Assembly (NCBI GenBank): GCA_045588675.1
Contig: JAZNER010000056.1
Span: 1-31,071 of the forward strand
Direction of reading: 5' to 3'
DNA from: SVTX01 sp045588675
Lineage (GTDB): Bacteria > Bacillota > Clostridia > Oscillospirales > CAG-272
Length of the DNA: 31,071 bases
Position 1 is the stretch's first letter; every line of letters starts with the position of its first letter. The position numbers were made by a program, and so were the translations under genes. The notes beneath the pieces are model-generated. The model saw only the letters and a list, made by a program, of their open reading frames with translations. It was not told the origin of the DNA and searched no databases. This document shows positions 22,198 to 30,356 of this stretch, in pieces.

Positions 22198-24268
22198 CGT
22201 ATGAAGGTAAGGGCCAGAGGCTTGAAGGAACAATTCCCTCCATTTCGTCAACAGCTCGGCGCAGCTCGCTCATAATCGGCAACACATTGTCCTTGTATGC
22301 GTTTGCCATCTCGGCGGCGTTTTTGTTATCTTCCGCGCCGTCAGCCTCTGCTTTAATTTTCTTTGCAAGCTCATACGCGCAGAGATTAAGAGTTGAAAGC
22401 TTCTTTATAAGCTCACACTCAAGGGCAGTATAATCATCGTCTGCAAAAATCGCCTTCTTTTCCTTAACGGTAGAAACCAAGCCCTTGATATATTCCTCAA
22501 CCGCAGGGATAATCTTCTTATTGGCAATATCAATCATAGTTCTTGCCTCAATGTCAATTACCTTTGCGTAATTTTCAAACAGAATTTCCTCTCTTGCGCG
22601 CAATTCAATCTCGCTCATAACCGAAAATTCGGTAAAGAGCTCAATATTCTTTTGCTTTGTAAGGTATGGGAAGGCGTCAACCGAGGTTTTAAGGTTGAGC
22701 AAGCCTCTTCTCTCTGCCTCATCGGGCCACTTTGAAGAGTAGCCGTTTCCGCTGAAAATAATTCTATGGTGAGCCTTGAAAGTTTCCTTTATTAACTGTC
22801 TTGCGCCAGTTTCAATGTCCTGAGCGCCCGAAAGCTTATCTGCAAATTCCTTCAGTGATTTTGCAACCGCCGTATTGAGCACGATATTCGGCATAGCGAT
22901 ATTCTGCGACGAGCCAAGCATACGGAACTCAAACTTGTTACCCGTAAATGCAAACGGAGAGGTCCTGTTGCGGTCTGTCGAGTCATATCTGAATGTCGGA
23001 ACGCTCGGAACGCCGAGGTTCATCGTTCTCTTTGCCCTGTCGCGATAATCAATGTCGCCGATTATAGCGTCAATCAGCTCCTCAAGCTCATCACCGAGGA
23101 ATACCGACACAATTGCAGGGGGTGCTTCTCCCGCACCAAGACGGTGGTCATTTGCCGCGCTTGCAACAGACAGACGGAGCAAATCCTGATAATCGTCAAC
23201 CGCTTTGATTACAGCCGCTAAAAACAGCAAGAACTGTGTATTGGACGCAGGATTTTTGCCGGGGTTGAGCAAGTTCTTACCCGTATCGGTTGAAATCGAC
23301 CAGTTGTTGTGCTTACCCGAGCCGTTGATACAAGCGTAGGGCTTCTCGTGAAGAAGTGCTACAAGTCCGTGTCTTTCGGCAACCTTCTTGATAGTTTCCA
23401 TTATGATAAGATTCTGGTCAACCGCTACATTGGTTGTAGCATAAATCGGGGCGAGCTCGTGCTGTGAGGGCGCAACCTCGTTATGCTTTGTCTTTGAATT
23501 AATGCCAAGCTTCCAAAGCTCGCAGTCAAGCTCTGCCATAAATTCGGCAATCTTGGTCTTAAGCGAACCGTAATAGTGGTCTTCAAGCTGTTGTCCCTTG
23601 GGCGCAGGAGAGCCAAAGAGCGTTCTGCCCGTGTAGAGCAGGTCGTCACGCTTATCATAATACTCTTTGTTTATAAGGAAATATTCCTGCTCTGCACCAA
23701 CAGACGCCGAAACTCTTGTTGCGGTGTTGTCGCCAAAGAGAGAAAGAATACGCAAGGCCTGCTCGCTTACCGCGTCCATAGAACGAAGCAGAGGCGTTTT
23801 TGTATCAAGCGCATCTCCCGTATAAGAGCAGAAAACAGTAGGAATATAAAGTGTTCTGTCCTTGATAAAGGCATAGGATGAGGGGTCCCACGCAGTATAT
23901 CCTCTTGCATTACAGGTCTTGCGCAGACCTCCCGACGGGAACGACGAGGCGTCCGACTCGCCCTTGATAAGCTCCTTGCCCGAAAAATCCATAACAACCT
24001 TATCTCCGCCGATTGGCGAGATAAAGGAATCGTGCTTCTCCGCAGTAACGCTTGTCAGTGGCTGGAACCAATGTGTATAATGTGTAGCTCCCTTTTCAAC
24101 CGCCCAGTCCTTCATAGCGTTGGCAACTACATTAGCAATAGACACATCAATAGTTTTACCTGTCTGTATCGTGTATGTCAATGATTTATAGACATCACTC
24201 GGTAATCTTTGACGCATTACGGCATCATTAAAAACCATACAGCCGTATATTTCGGGAATATTCGTCAT
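22175..24268 (-). CDS. glnN: Glutamine synthetase type III
   Basis: This 697-residue protein is far longer than type I glutamine synthetase (~440-470) and carries GSIII landmarks: THWFQPLT near residue 65, FPSGGLRKTCNARGYTAWDP near 130, AEQEYFLI near 190, KHNEVAPSQHELAPIYA near 265, NGSGKHNNWS near 315 and a C-terminal helical extension with GIVPSSLWPLPSYGEMTMKQ. It makes glutamine from glutamate, ammonia and ATP in the cytoplasm as a large oligomer. I start at 24268 (MTNIPEIYGCMVFND), preceded by AAGGCGG; 19 more residues are open upstream but lie over a palindrome. It has its own strong promoter. The phosphatase lipoprotein gene follows. Confidence 0.95.
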   Translation of the reverse strand: MTNIPEIYGCMVFNDAVMRQRLPSDVYKSLTYTIQTGKTIDVSIANVVANAMKDWAVEKGATHYTHWFQPLTSVTAEKHDSFISPIGGDKVVMDFSGKELIKGESDASSFPSGGLRKTCNARGYTAWDPSSYAFIKDRTLYIPTVFCSYTGDALDTKTPLLRSMDAVSEQALRILSLFGDNTATRVSASVGAEQEYFLINKEYYDKRDDLLYTGRTLFGSPAPKGQQLEDHYYGSLKTKIAEFMAELDCELWKLGINSKTKHNEVAPSQHELAPIYATTNVAVDQNLIIMETIKKVAERHGLVALLHEKPYACINGSGKHNNWSISTDTGKNLLNPGKNPASNTQFLLFLAAVIKAVDDYQDLLRLSVASAANDHRLGAGEAPPAIVSVFLGDELEELIDAIIGDIDYRDRAKRTMNLGVPSVPTFRYDSTDRNRTSPFAFTGNKFEFRMLGSSQNIAMPNIVLNTAVAKSLKEFADKLSGAQDIETGARQLIKETFKAHHRIIFSGNGYSSKWPDEAERRGLLNLKTSVDAFPYLTKQKNIELFTEFSVMSEIELRAREEILFENYAKVIDIEARTMIDIANKKIIPAVEEYIKGLVSTVKEKKAIFADDDYTALECELIKKLSTLNLCAYELAKKIKAEADGAEDNKNAAEMANAYKDNVLPIMSELRRAVDEMEGIVPSSLWPLPSYGEMTMKQ

Positions 24269-24308
24269 AAGCTTACAACCGCCTTTCCTTAAAGCACAAA
24301 TTTGCTTT

Positions 24309-24323
24309 GCCGTATAATACGGC
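24309..24323. promoter_or_regulatory. Palindrome in the glnN 5' leader
   Basis: GCCGTAT and ATACGGC are perfect 7-bp arms around one base, about 16 bp downstream of the -10 box. It is a possible operator; it does not match the TGTNAN7TNACA pattern of GlnR. Confidence 0.45.
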
Positions 24324-24338
24324 ATTTTACTTTATCTA

Positions 24339-24367
24339 ATTATATACCATATATGAGTATTTGTCAA
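24339..24367 (-). promoter_or_regulatory. Promoter of glnN
   Basis: Leftward TTGACA and TATAAT are 17 bp apart, a full consensus promoter. Confidence 0.88.
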
Positions 24368-24424
24368 TAGTTAGATTTAACAGTTTTACAAATTAAAAAA
24401 ACGGCTTCTTGCGGTCAAAAAAAC

Positions 24425-24462
24425 AAAAAGCCGACATTCTTTTTTAAGAATATCGACCTTTT
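24425..24462 (-). terminator. Terminator of spoIIE
   Basis: Leftward, AAAAG-TCGATATTC pairs with GAATGTCGGCTTTT past one bulge, followed by a T-rich tail. Confidence 0.75.
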
Positions 24463-24492
24463 GTTTAAGCGTGAATATGTTGCAGAAAGCTC

Positions 24493-27156
24493 TTAATCGC
24501 AAACAAGCACTACCGACACGGAAATATCATCTCTGTCCTTATCGGCAGGAAAGTTTTTGACAGCCTCATCTAAAATTTCATTCTTTATGCTCTCACAAAG
24601 TCCGCTCTGATTTTCTCCCCCGAAATGAATCGGCATTTTTTGGCAGAGATAATCAACAAGCCAAGAGCAATCCTCGCTGTCGGGGCAGCAGCCGTCGCTT
24701 ATCATTACTATCAAGTCGCCCTTCATTGTATCAAACTTGGTAATTCGCGCGTCGGCGTCCTTGATAATTCCGACAGGCATTGTACGCGAGCTTATCTTAT
24801 ATACCGTACTGCCTCGCAAAATGTATGTGGGCGCTGCTCCGCTCTTTATAAATGACGCCACTCCGCTCATCAGGTCAAGCTCAAGCAAGTCAACCGTTGC
24901 CGAGCACTCGCTTCCGCATCCCATATTTTCGGAACGAATTACATTGTTAAGCATACGGAGAGTTATATCGGCGCGATTGCCTGCACTCAGCATTTTCTCA
25001 ATAAACATAGCGCAAACGCCTGAGGTGAACGCCGCCTCCTCACCGCTTCCCATTCCGTCACTGATAAGAGAATAGAAATACGATGTGTCTGTAATAAACG
25101 CGTCTGTCATATCGCCGCACATCTCCCCCTCGTCTGAAAAAGGATTTACATAAAGCTCTCCCTCGTCCATCTGCATATCTGAAAGCTCCTTTGACGGAAG
25201 CCGTCCGTGCGCGCAGAGTGCTCTGACCTCAGGTCGTGAATACAAGAGCATAAGGCTTCCGTCCTTGCCGACCTCAAAGACTGGCTCGGTAAGCTCTTGT
25301 CCAACGATCTGACTGATTTTTTTGCAGATCTCAGAGATTTTGTTGCCGCTCAGCCCCTCGCTGAGTGAAATTCCCTTTGCAACAATATGCTTACAGCGCT
25401 TGCCGTAAACGACTACGCCCCCGACATCGAGCTCAAGCGAACAAAGATACTCGAAAATACGCTCCGCCGTCGCAGTATCACATTCGTATTCTTCGCCGTC
25501 GTTTTCAAGCGCATCCTTTAAAATCGCGGTTATATCGTCATAGCTTGAAGAAAACAAGCCGATCCGCTCTCCCTTTATGATTTTCTCGGTAGCTTGGGAT
25601 ATAGAAAGATTGACGTCATTTATAATTTTTTCTAAGCGTATGCACCTGCTTTCAAACTCATCGGGCAAGCAATCCTTTGTAACAGTTCCCTTCGAGTGCA
25701 ACGACGAGGTAACGCACTTTACCGCGTCAAGCGTTTTACTGTAATCCGCCCCCCAGCAAAGCTCTCGGTTTCTGCACCCACGGCAGTTATCCTCAAATGC
25801 GCTCTCGGCAATTCGCTTTATACCGAGAATATCGGGACGACGAAATCTATCACTCAATTTGTAAAAGACCTCTGATAAGCTCGAAAAGGCGTCAGACAGT
25901 GCCCCAAGTCTTTCTCTTACCGCCTGGTTTTTTGTTTTTTCGGTTACCGCCTGAGCAAAATACAAGCCGCCCGCCGCTGCCGCCCGCATCGGTGAGAGCA
26001 TCAACTCGCGGTATTTATCATAAATCATATAAAAAGGAATTGCCAGAAGCATCGGCGGAAGTACTCCCACAAGGCCTCTCTCTCCACCGATATAATAGCA
26101 CCAGATAACTATAAGCGCACAGACCGCGACGATCCCGCCGTTCTTTTTTATTGATGAAACAAGGCAAAAAAGCAAGGCCGCGAGCAAAAGCAACGGCAGA
26201 TAAATAATATCAAAGGTCAATCCGCAGAGAATTGCAACGCAAGCTCCCCGAACAAGCCCACCTCCAAGACACACGCAAAGAGTTAAAAGCATTGAAAGAA
26301 ACGGCGCCATTGGCATACCGATAAAGCTTTTGTCAATTGAGGAATAAACGCACAGGGTAATAATAAGAGCCACCGACAGCAAGGAATACCACTCGCGCGC
26401 GGTATATTGGTTACCGAAAAATCCTCCGATTGCAAGCAAGAACAAGGGCGCGAGAGCTGTCAGGGCAAGAGTGGTTAAGAAGCTATAAAGCGAAAAATCA
26501 TTCTCGACCAGAATAAATATTCCGCAAAGCAACCCGCCTATCGCTGCACACAAAAGACTAAGCCTCCACCCTTCGCAGAACAGTGCGGCTTTTGCCTCAG
26601 TCGGAGCTTCTTTTTCGCTTCCCGATACACCTTCACTCGCGTCTTGACTGAGTTTTTGTGCACTTGCTTCACTGCTCTCCGGCGGGGCATCGGAAATATG
26701 TACGACAGTTTTGTTTTTGTTCTTTTTGAGCACAGGCTTTTTGTCCTCGTAGCGCACGAGCGCCGCGCCCTCGCCGTCCTCGTAATCCTCACTCTCAAAA
26801 ATTCTCGGCAAGAGGTATGCAAGTATTCTGATTAGCAAAACTGCCACAAAAACAAAACCGTATATTATCGGCACTCCCCGAGAAAGCAAAAGGATAAACA
26901 ATCCCGCCGAAACTCCCAAGAGCTTGTCCTTGTTCGACATAGCCAGCGCGATAAAAATCGGGAAGCTCCCGAAAAACAGCTCCACTCCACCAATAAGATA
27001 GGCAATCGCCGCCGTCAATGAAAAGGAAGCAACAAGGGCAAGCCTTGCCTTGACCTGACGCTCATCTTTATTTTTCAAGACCTCTTTAAGCTTTTCGAAA
27101 AGTCTTGTTATTTTTCGTTTTTCTTCTTTGCCATTCATTTTTCCACTGTTTTCCAT
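24493..27156 (-). CDS. spoIIE: Stage II sporulation protein E, membrane serine phosphatase
   Basis: This 887-residue protein has the SpoIIE plan: a cytoplasmic N-terminus, about ten membrane helices (residues ~40-115 and ~195-390, interrupted by a hydrophilic loop), a central regulatory and oligomerisation region (~400-650) with a cysteine pattern CRGCRNRELC near 455, and a C-terminal PP2C-type phosphatase (~670-887). The metal-binding aspartates are in LISDGMGSGEEA and in the final DRDDISVSVV. SpoIIE dephosphorylates SpoIIAA to free sigma F in the forespore and takes part in polar septation. The hydrophilic loop of about 75 residues between the first helices is long compared with B. subtilis. 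It shows that the organism forms spores or descends from spore formers. Confidence 0.93.
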   Translation of the reverse strand: MENSGKMNGKEEKRKITRLFEKLKEVLKNKDERQVKARLALVASFSLTAAIAYLIGGVELFFGSFPIFIALAMSNKDKLLGVSAGLFILLLSRGVPIIYGFVFVAVLLIRILAYLLPRIFESEDYEDGEGAALVRYEDKKPVLKKNKNKTVVHISDAPPESSEASAQKLSQDASEGVSGSEKEAPTEAKAALFCEGWRLSLLCAAIGGLLCGIFILVENDFSLYSFLTTLALTALAPLFLLAIGGFFGNQYTAREWYSLLSVALIITLCVYSSIDKSFIGMPMAPFLSMLLTLCVCLGGGLVRGACVAILCGLTFDIIYLPLLLLAALLFCLVSSIKKNGGIVAVCALIVIWCYYIGGERGLVGVLPPMLLAIPFYMIYDKYRELMLSPMRAAAAGGLYFAQAVTEKTKNQAVRERLGALSDAFSSLSEVFYKLSDRFRRPDILGIKRIAESAFEDNCRGCRNRELCWGADYSKTLDAVKCVTSSLHSKGTVTKDCLPDEFESRCIRLEKIINDVNLSISQATEKIIKGERIGLFSSSYDDITAILKDALENDGEEYECDTATAERIFEYLCSLELDVGGVVVYGKRCKHIVAKGISLSEGLSGNKISEICKKISQIVGQELTEPVFEVGKDGSLMLLYSRPEVRALCAHGRLPSKELSDMQMDEGELYVNPFSDEGEMCGDMTDAFITDTSYFYSLISDGMGSGEEAAFTSGVCAMFIEKMLSAGNRADITLRMLNNVIRSENMGCGSECSATVDLLELDLMSGVASFIKSGAAPTYILRGSTVYKISSRTMPVGIIKDADARITKFDTMKGDLIVMISDGCCPDSEDCSWLVDYLCQKMPIHFGGENQSGLCESIKNEILDEAVKNFPADKDRDDISVSVVLVCD

Positions 27157-27234
27157 ATAATCTGTCCTCTTTTTTGAATTTTGATTGTATTTTCAAAAAC
27201 CTTGTAATTTTTCGGATATTTTCCGTACAGATAC

Positions 27235-27267
27235 ATTATAATAGATAATCAATGCACAATTTGTCGT
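27235..27267 (-). promoter_or_regulatory. Candidate Spo0A-type promoter of spoIIE
   Basis: Leftward there is a good -10 TATAAT (27235-27240) with no consensus -35 at 17 bp; at 21 bp lies ACGACA inside a Spo0A-box-like element (TTTGTCG on the plus strand, 27260-27266). More TGTCG elements lie at 27296-27300 and 27388-27392. The wide spacing recalls the Spo0A-activated spoIIE and spoIIG promoters of B. subtilis. The rest of the gap between spoIIE and the folT promoter holds nothing else I can support. Confidence 0.5.
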
Positions 27268-27443
27268 TTCCTCGTCGGTGAAAAAATTTGTTTTTTGTCG
27301 CAGAAACGCCGCTTTGCTCTGTTTTAGCAAAATGAGGGCGCAGGAGCACTGCTTTTCGGTAGCTTTTTCTTGCTTTTTGACATTTTGTGTCGAGCGAATT
27401 TTGAAATATTTTCGCGCGGGTTTTCTTTTTCTGTAAATCGCTA

Positions 27444-27471
27444 TTGACAAAATTCAAAATTATGCTATAAT
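27444..27471 (+). promoter_or_regulatory. Promoter of the folT-folC unit
   Basis: TTGACA and TATAAT are 16 bp apart, about 33 bp before the THF riboswitch begins. Confidence 0.85.
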
Positions 27472-27501
27472 TGATATTAGCGATTATTAATCGACTTTTT
27501 T

Positions 27502-27609
27502 CAGAAGAGTAAAAATGCGGGCGTTAAGTGCTGGCGGGACGGGGAGTTGCTTGTCAGACGAAGGCTGAATTTTGGTTTGGCTGCGGTTCGCATTTTGCAT
27601 CCCGCTTCA
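27502..27609 (+). promoter_or_regulatory. Tetrahydrofolate (THF) riboswitch
   Basis: The aptamer has P1 GAAG (27504-27507) with CTTC (27605-27608), the following GAGTA asymmetric loop, P2 AAAATGCG (27512-27519) with CGCATTTT (27589-27596), the conserved GCGTTAAGTG at 27521-27530, P3 CTGGC with GTCAG, the conserved ACGAAG, and TTTGCATCC on the 3' side. These are the conserved elements of the folT-type THF aptamer, here placed directly before a FolT homologue. It should turn down expression when reduced folate is plentiful. Confidence 0.92.
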
Positions 27610-27653
27610 TACGGCAAAAGAATAGACACCTGTATAGTGCCGCTCTTGTTCTT

Positions 27654-27683
27654 CTTTCCTGCCATATGCTGTGAGGAAAGGAG
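27654..27683 (+). promoter_or_regulatory. Ribosome-site-sequestering hairpin of folT
   Basis: CTTTCCT (27654-27660) pairs perfectly with AGGAAAG (27674-27680), which overlaps the AAAGGAG ribosome site (27677-27683). No T-run follows, so the THF riboswitch probably acts on translation through this stem. Confidence 0.65.
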
Positions 27684-27690
27684 ATTTTTT

Positions 27691-28230
27691 ATGAAAAGAA
27701 ATACTAAGTTAATGCTTTTTTCAAGTCTTGGAAGATTGACACTTGCCGCTATGCTCACCGCTATGAGCGTAGTTATCGGTATTTTTTGTAAGACTTTTCT
27801 CAATTTCGGAACTGGTCTTTTCCGCATAACCTTTGAAAACCTGCCGATATTGCTCTCGGGCATTTTGTTCGGTCCGCTCGTCGGCGGAGTGATAGGAGCT
27901 GCCAGCGACCTTATCAGCTATCTTTTGTCCTCGCAAGCTTATCCCCCAAACCTCATTGTAACTCTTGGTGCTACAACGGTCGGTGTTGTATCGGGAATTT
28001 TCAGCAAATACCTTTGCAAAACGAGAGGCTACAAGCAGATTATCATAAGCTCGGCAGCAGCGCACATAATCGGCTCAATGATTATAAAGCCAATCGGGCT
28101 TTTTCAGTTTTACAGCTGGGCGGTGCTTTGGAGAATACCGCTTTATCTTATGATTGCTCCGCTTGAAATTTTTGTTTTGTGTATGCTTTACAAAAATTCC
28201 TCGTTTCGCAAGCTGATAGATAAATTTTGA
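27691..28230 (+). CDS. folT: Folate ECF transporter S component
   Basis: This 179-residue membrane protein has about six hydrophobic segments and the ECF S-component pattern: LTLAAMLTAMSVVIG, ITFENLPILLSGILFGPLVG and GAASDLISYLLSSQAYPPN. FolT binds folate with high affinity and docks onto a shared energising module (EcfA, EcfA', EcfT), which is not in this window. The start at 27691 has AAAGGAG upstream; an in-frame extension to 27547 would lie inside the riboswitch and is rejected. The THF riboswitch and the folC gene 22 bp downstream settle the folate assignment. Confidence 0.93.
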   Translation: MKRNTKLMLFSSLGRLTLAAMLTAMSVVIGIFCKTFLNFGTGLFRITFENLPILLSGILFGPLVGGVIGAASDLISYLLSSQAYPPNLIVTLGATTVGVVSGIFSKYLCKTRGYKQIIISSAAAHIIGSMIIKPIGLFQFYSWAVLWRIPLYLMIAPLEIFVLCMLYKNSSFRKLIDKF

Positions 28231-28252
28231 CTTAGCGGAGGACTTTTTTATT

Positions 28253-29533
28253 TTGAATTACACAGAGACTATCAAATATATACATTCTATAAATTGGCAG
28301 TTCTGCAATCCAGGTCTTGAACGCGTCAAGGCTCTTTGCGATATGCTCGGCAATCCGCAGGACAGCTTAAAGTTTATTCACGTCGCGGGAACAAACGGCA
28401 AGGGCTCGTTTTGCGCTATGACCGACAGTATCTTGCGTGAGGCAGGCTATCGCGTCGGGCTCTTCACTTCTCCGTATATCGTTGATTTTAACGAGAGAAT
28501 GAGGATTGACGGCGACTGCATCACAAATGACGAGCTTGTCGAATTGGTTGAAATAATCAAACCCTTTGCCGACAAAATGGAGGACAAGCCAACCGAGTTT
28601 GAGCTGATTACCGCTATTGCTTTTCTTTATTTTGCCAAGCACAAGTGCGATTATGTCGTGCTTGAATGCGGTCTTGGCGGAAGGCTCGACGCCACGAATA
28701 TTATCAAGACCTCTATCCTGTCCGTGATTACGGGCATTTCTCTTGACCATACATCAATTCTCGGTGATACAGTCGAAAAGATTGCAGCGGAGAAGGCAGG
28801 CATTATAAAGCAGGGCGTGCCTGTGCTCTGGTGCGGAAGTGACAGGGATGCCGAGCGTGTAATTGAAGAAAAGGCGCGCGAAATTGGCGCGAGCGAATTT
28901 TTGAGAGTTGATACATCTCTTTTGAATATCCAAAAAATGAGCCTTGACGGCACAATTTTTGATTTTGGCAAATATAAAGACTTAAAGCTTTCTCTTCTTG
29001 GCTCTTATCAGCCCCGAAATGCCGCAAATGTGTTAAGCGCAATAGAGATTTTGAAAGGTCAAGGAGTAAAAATCAAAGAAAATGCGATAAGACTTGGGCT
29101 CTCAAAGGTCATTTGGCGCGCAAGATTTGAAATAATATCAAAAGCTCCGCTCTTTATCGCCGACGGCGGTCACAATCCGGAGGGCATTGACGCGGCAGTT
29201 GACGGAATTGAAAAATACTTTGGCAACCAAAGGGTCGGTATAATCACAGGCGTTATGGCAGACAAGGACTATAATTATATGGCAAAGCGTATATCCTCTG
29301 TTGCAAGACAGGTCTTTTGCCTGACCCCCGACAATCCGCGTGCCTTACCGTCACAGGAATACGCAAGGGTGTTCAGCTCACTCGGGGTTGACAGTGTGTC
29401 TTGCCAATCAATAAGCGACGCCGTTAAAACGGCGTATGCTTGGGCAGAAAAAGAAAACTCGCCCGTCATTTGTCTGGGCTCCCTCTATATGTACGGAGAT
29501 ATTTGCCGCGCTCTTGAGAAAATAACTCAATAA
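28253..29533 (+). CDS. folC: Folylpolyglutamate synthase / dihydrofolate synthase
   Basis: This 426-residue Mur-ligase-family enzyme has the P-loop VAGTNGKGSF near residue 43, the FTSPYIVDFNERM folate loop near 75, ECGLGGRLDATN near 145, GISLDHTSILGDTVEKIAAE (then KAGII) near 170 and the C-terminal ADGGHNPEG near 300. It adds glutamates to folates, trapping imported folate in the cell, and may also make dihydrofolate. It starts at TTG with GGAGG 10 nt upstream; no ATG in frame precedes the conserved region. It lies 22 bp after folT and shares the THF riboswitch. Confidence 0.95.
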   Translation: MNYTETIKYIHSINWQFCNPGLERVKALCDMLGNPQDSLKFIHVAGTNGKGSFCAMTDSILREAGYRVGLFTSPYIVDFNERMRIDGDCITNDELVELVEIIKPFADKMEDKPTEFELITAIAFLYFAKHKCDYVVLECGLGGRLDATNIIKTSILSVITGISLDHTSILGDTVEKIAAEKAGIIKQGVPVLWCGSDRDAERVIEEKAREIGASEFLRVDTSLLNIQKMSLDGTIFDFGKYKDLKLSLLGSYQPRNAANVLSAIEILKGQGVKIKENAIRLGLSKVIWRARFEIISKAPLFIADGGHNPEGIDAAVDGIEKYFGNQRVGIITGVMADKDYNYMAKRISSVARQVFCLTPDNPRALPSQEYARVFSSLGVDSVSCQSISDAVKTAYAWAEKENSPVICLGSLYMYGDICRALEKITQ

Positions 29534-29550
29534 ACAGAAAAAAGTAAAAA

Positions 29551-29592
29551 AGTGAGTTCGTAACCATCCTCACTCAAAATAAAACTAAGGAT
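29551..29592 (+). promoter_or_regulatory. preQ1-I riboswitch
   Basis: A 6-bp P1 (AGTGAG 29551-29556 with CTCACT 29569-29574) encloses a 12-nt loop TTCGTAACCATC, and the 3' A-rich tail AAAATAAAACTAAGGA can fold back on the loop. The GTAACC loop and the A-rich tail with AAGG match the compact H-type pseudoknot of class I preQ1 aptamers. It stands before a QueT homologue, the expected target. Confidence 0.85.
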
Positions 29593-29633
29593 TGAGCAAG
29601 GTCTTCGCGCCTGGCTCGCAGAGCCTTGCTCTG
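29593..29633 (+). promoter_or_regulatory. Expression-platform hairpin of the preQ1 riboswitch
   Basis: GAGCAAGG pairs with CCTTGCTC over 8 bp directly after the aptamer, and an inner GGCTC/GAGCC stem competes for the same 3' strand. No T-run follows, so control is more likely at translation. Confidence 0.5.
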
Positions 29634-29646
29634 CAGGAAAAGAAAA

Positions 29647-30180
29647 ATGAAAAACACCGCAAAAACCCCTCGTGACAAGATTTTATGGCTCTGTCGAGCA
29701 GGAATTATAGCCGCGCTCTATGTCGCGCTTACCTATATTTCTATGCTGCTCGGTCTTGACAAGCACGCGATACAGATAAGGTTTTCAGAAGCCTTGTGTG
29801 CTCTGGCCTTTCTATCCCCCGCCGCAATACCCGGTCTTACCGTCGGATGCCTTTTAGCAAATCTGCTGACAGGCTGTGCTCCCCTTGACATCGCCTTAGG
29901 ACCTGTCGCAACGCTTATAGGCGCGACAGGCGCATACCTTTTCTCGAAGCTGAAAAACAAAAAGCTTGGAATGTTGCTATGCTCCCTGCCAAACATACTT
30001 GCAAACACAATAATCGTGCCGTTTGTTATTTATTTATGCTACACTCCGACAACTGAGAAGAGCCTATCGGCAATTCCCTTCTTTGCGTTAACGGTATTTA
30101 TAGGCGAGCTCATCTCCTGCGGTCTTATTGGAACAGCGCTTCTCTTCTCGTCGGGAAAAGACTTGAAGAAAATATTATAA
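29647..30180 (+). CDS. queT: Queuosine precursor ECF transporter S component
   Basis: This 177-residue membrane protein carries the QueT pattern: ALYVALTYISMLLG, IQIRFSEALCALAFLSPAAI, VGCLLANLLTGCAPLDIALG, then GPVATLIGATGAY and a late PNILANTIIVPFVIYL. QueT S components import preQ1 or preQ0 type precursors for tRNA queuosine and use the common ECF energising module encoded elsewhere. I choose the ATG at 29647 (MKNTAKTPRDK) with AGGA 9 nt upstream; a TTG at 29626 lies in the regulatory hairpin. The preQ1-I riboswitch upstream confirms the function. Confidence 0.93.
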   Translation: MKNTAKTPRDKILWLCRAGIIAALYVALTYISMLLGLDKHAIQIRFSEALCALAFLSPAAIPGLTVGCLLANLLTGCAPLDIALGPVATLIGATGAYLFSKLKNKKLGMLLCSLPNILANTIIVPFVIYLCYTPTTEKSLSAIPFFALTVFIGELISCGLIGTALLFSSGKDLKKIL

Positions 30181-30246
30181 AAGAAAAAAGACTTGTGTAA
30201 AGAGTCGTACTCTTAAGGACAGTTTTATCCAATTAGTTTCAAACAT

Positions 30247-30282
30247 AAAACACGAGAACAACTTTGAGTTCTCGTGTTTTTT
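30247..30282 (+). terminator. Terminator of the queT transcript
   Basis: AAAACACGAGAAC pairs perfectly with GTTCTCGTGTTTT around an 8-nt loop and is followed by further T residues. Confidence 0.88.
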
Positions 30283-30356
30283 CTTTGTTGAGTTGAGATA
30301 TAAATATATTTATCTGTTTGTGATAAAATAATTAGGTAGAAGGAGGATGATAGAAT

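Noticed and set aside
27547..27690. N-terminal extension of folT by 48 residues
   Set aside because: It is the THF aptamer and expression platform read as protein; the true start has AAAGGAG at 27677-27683.
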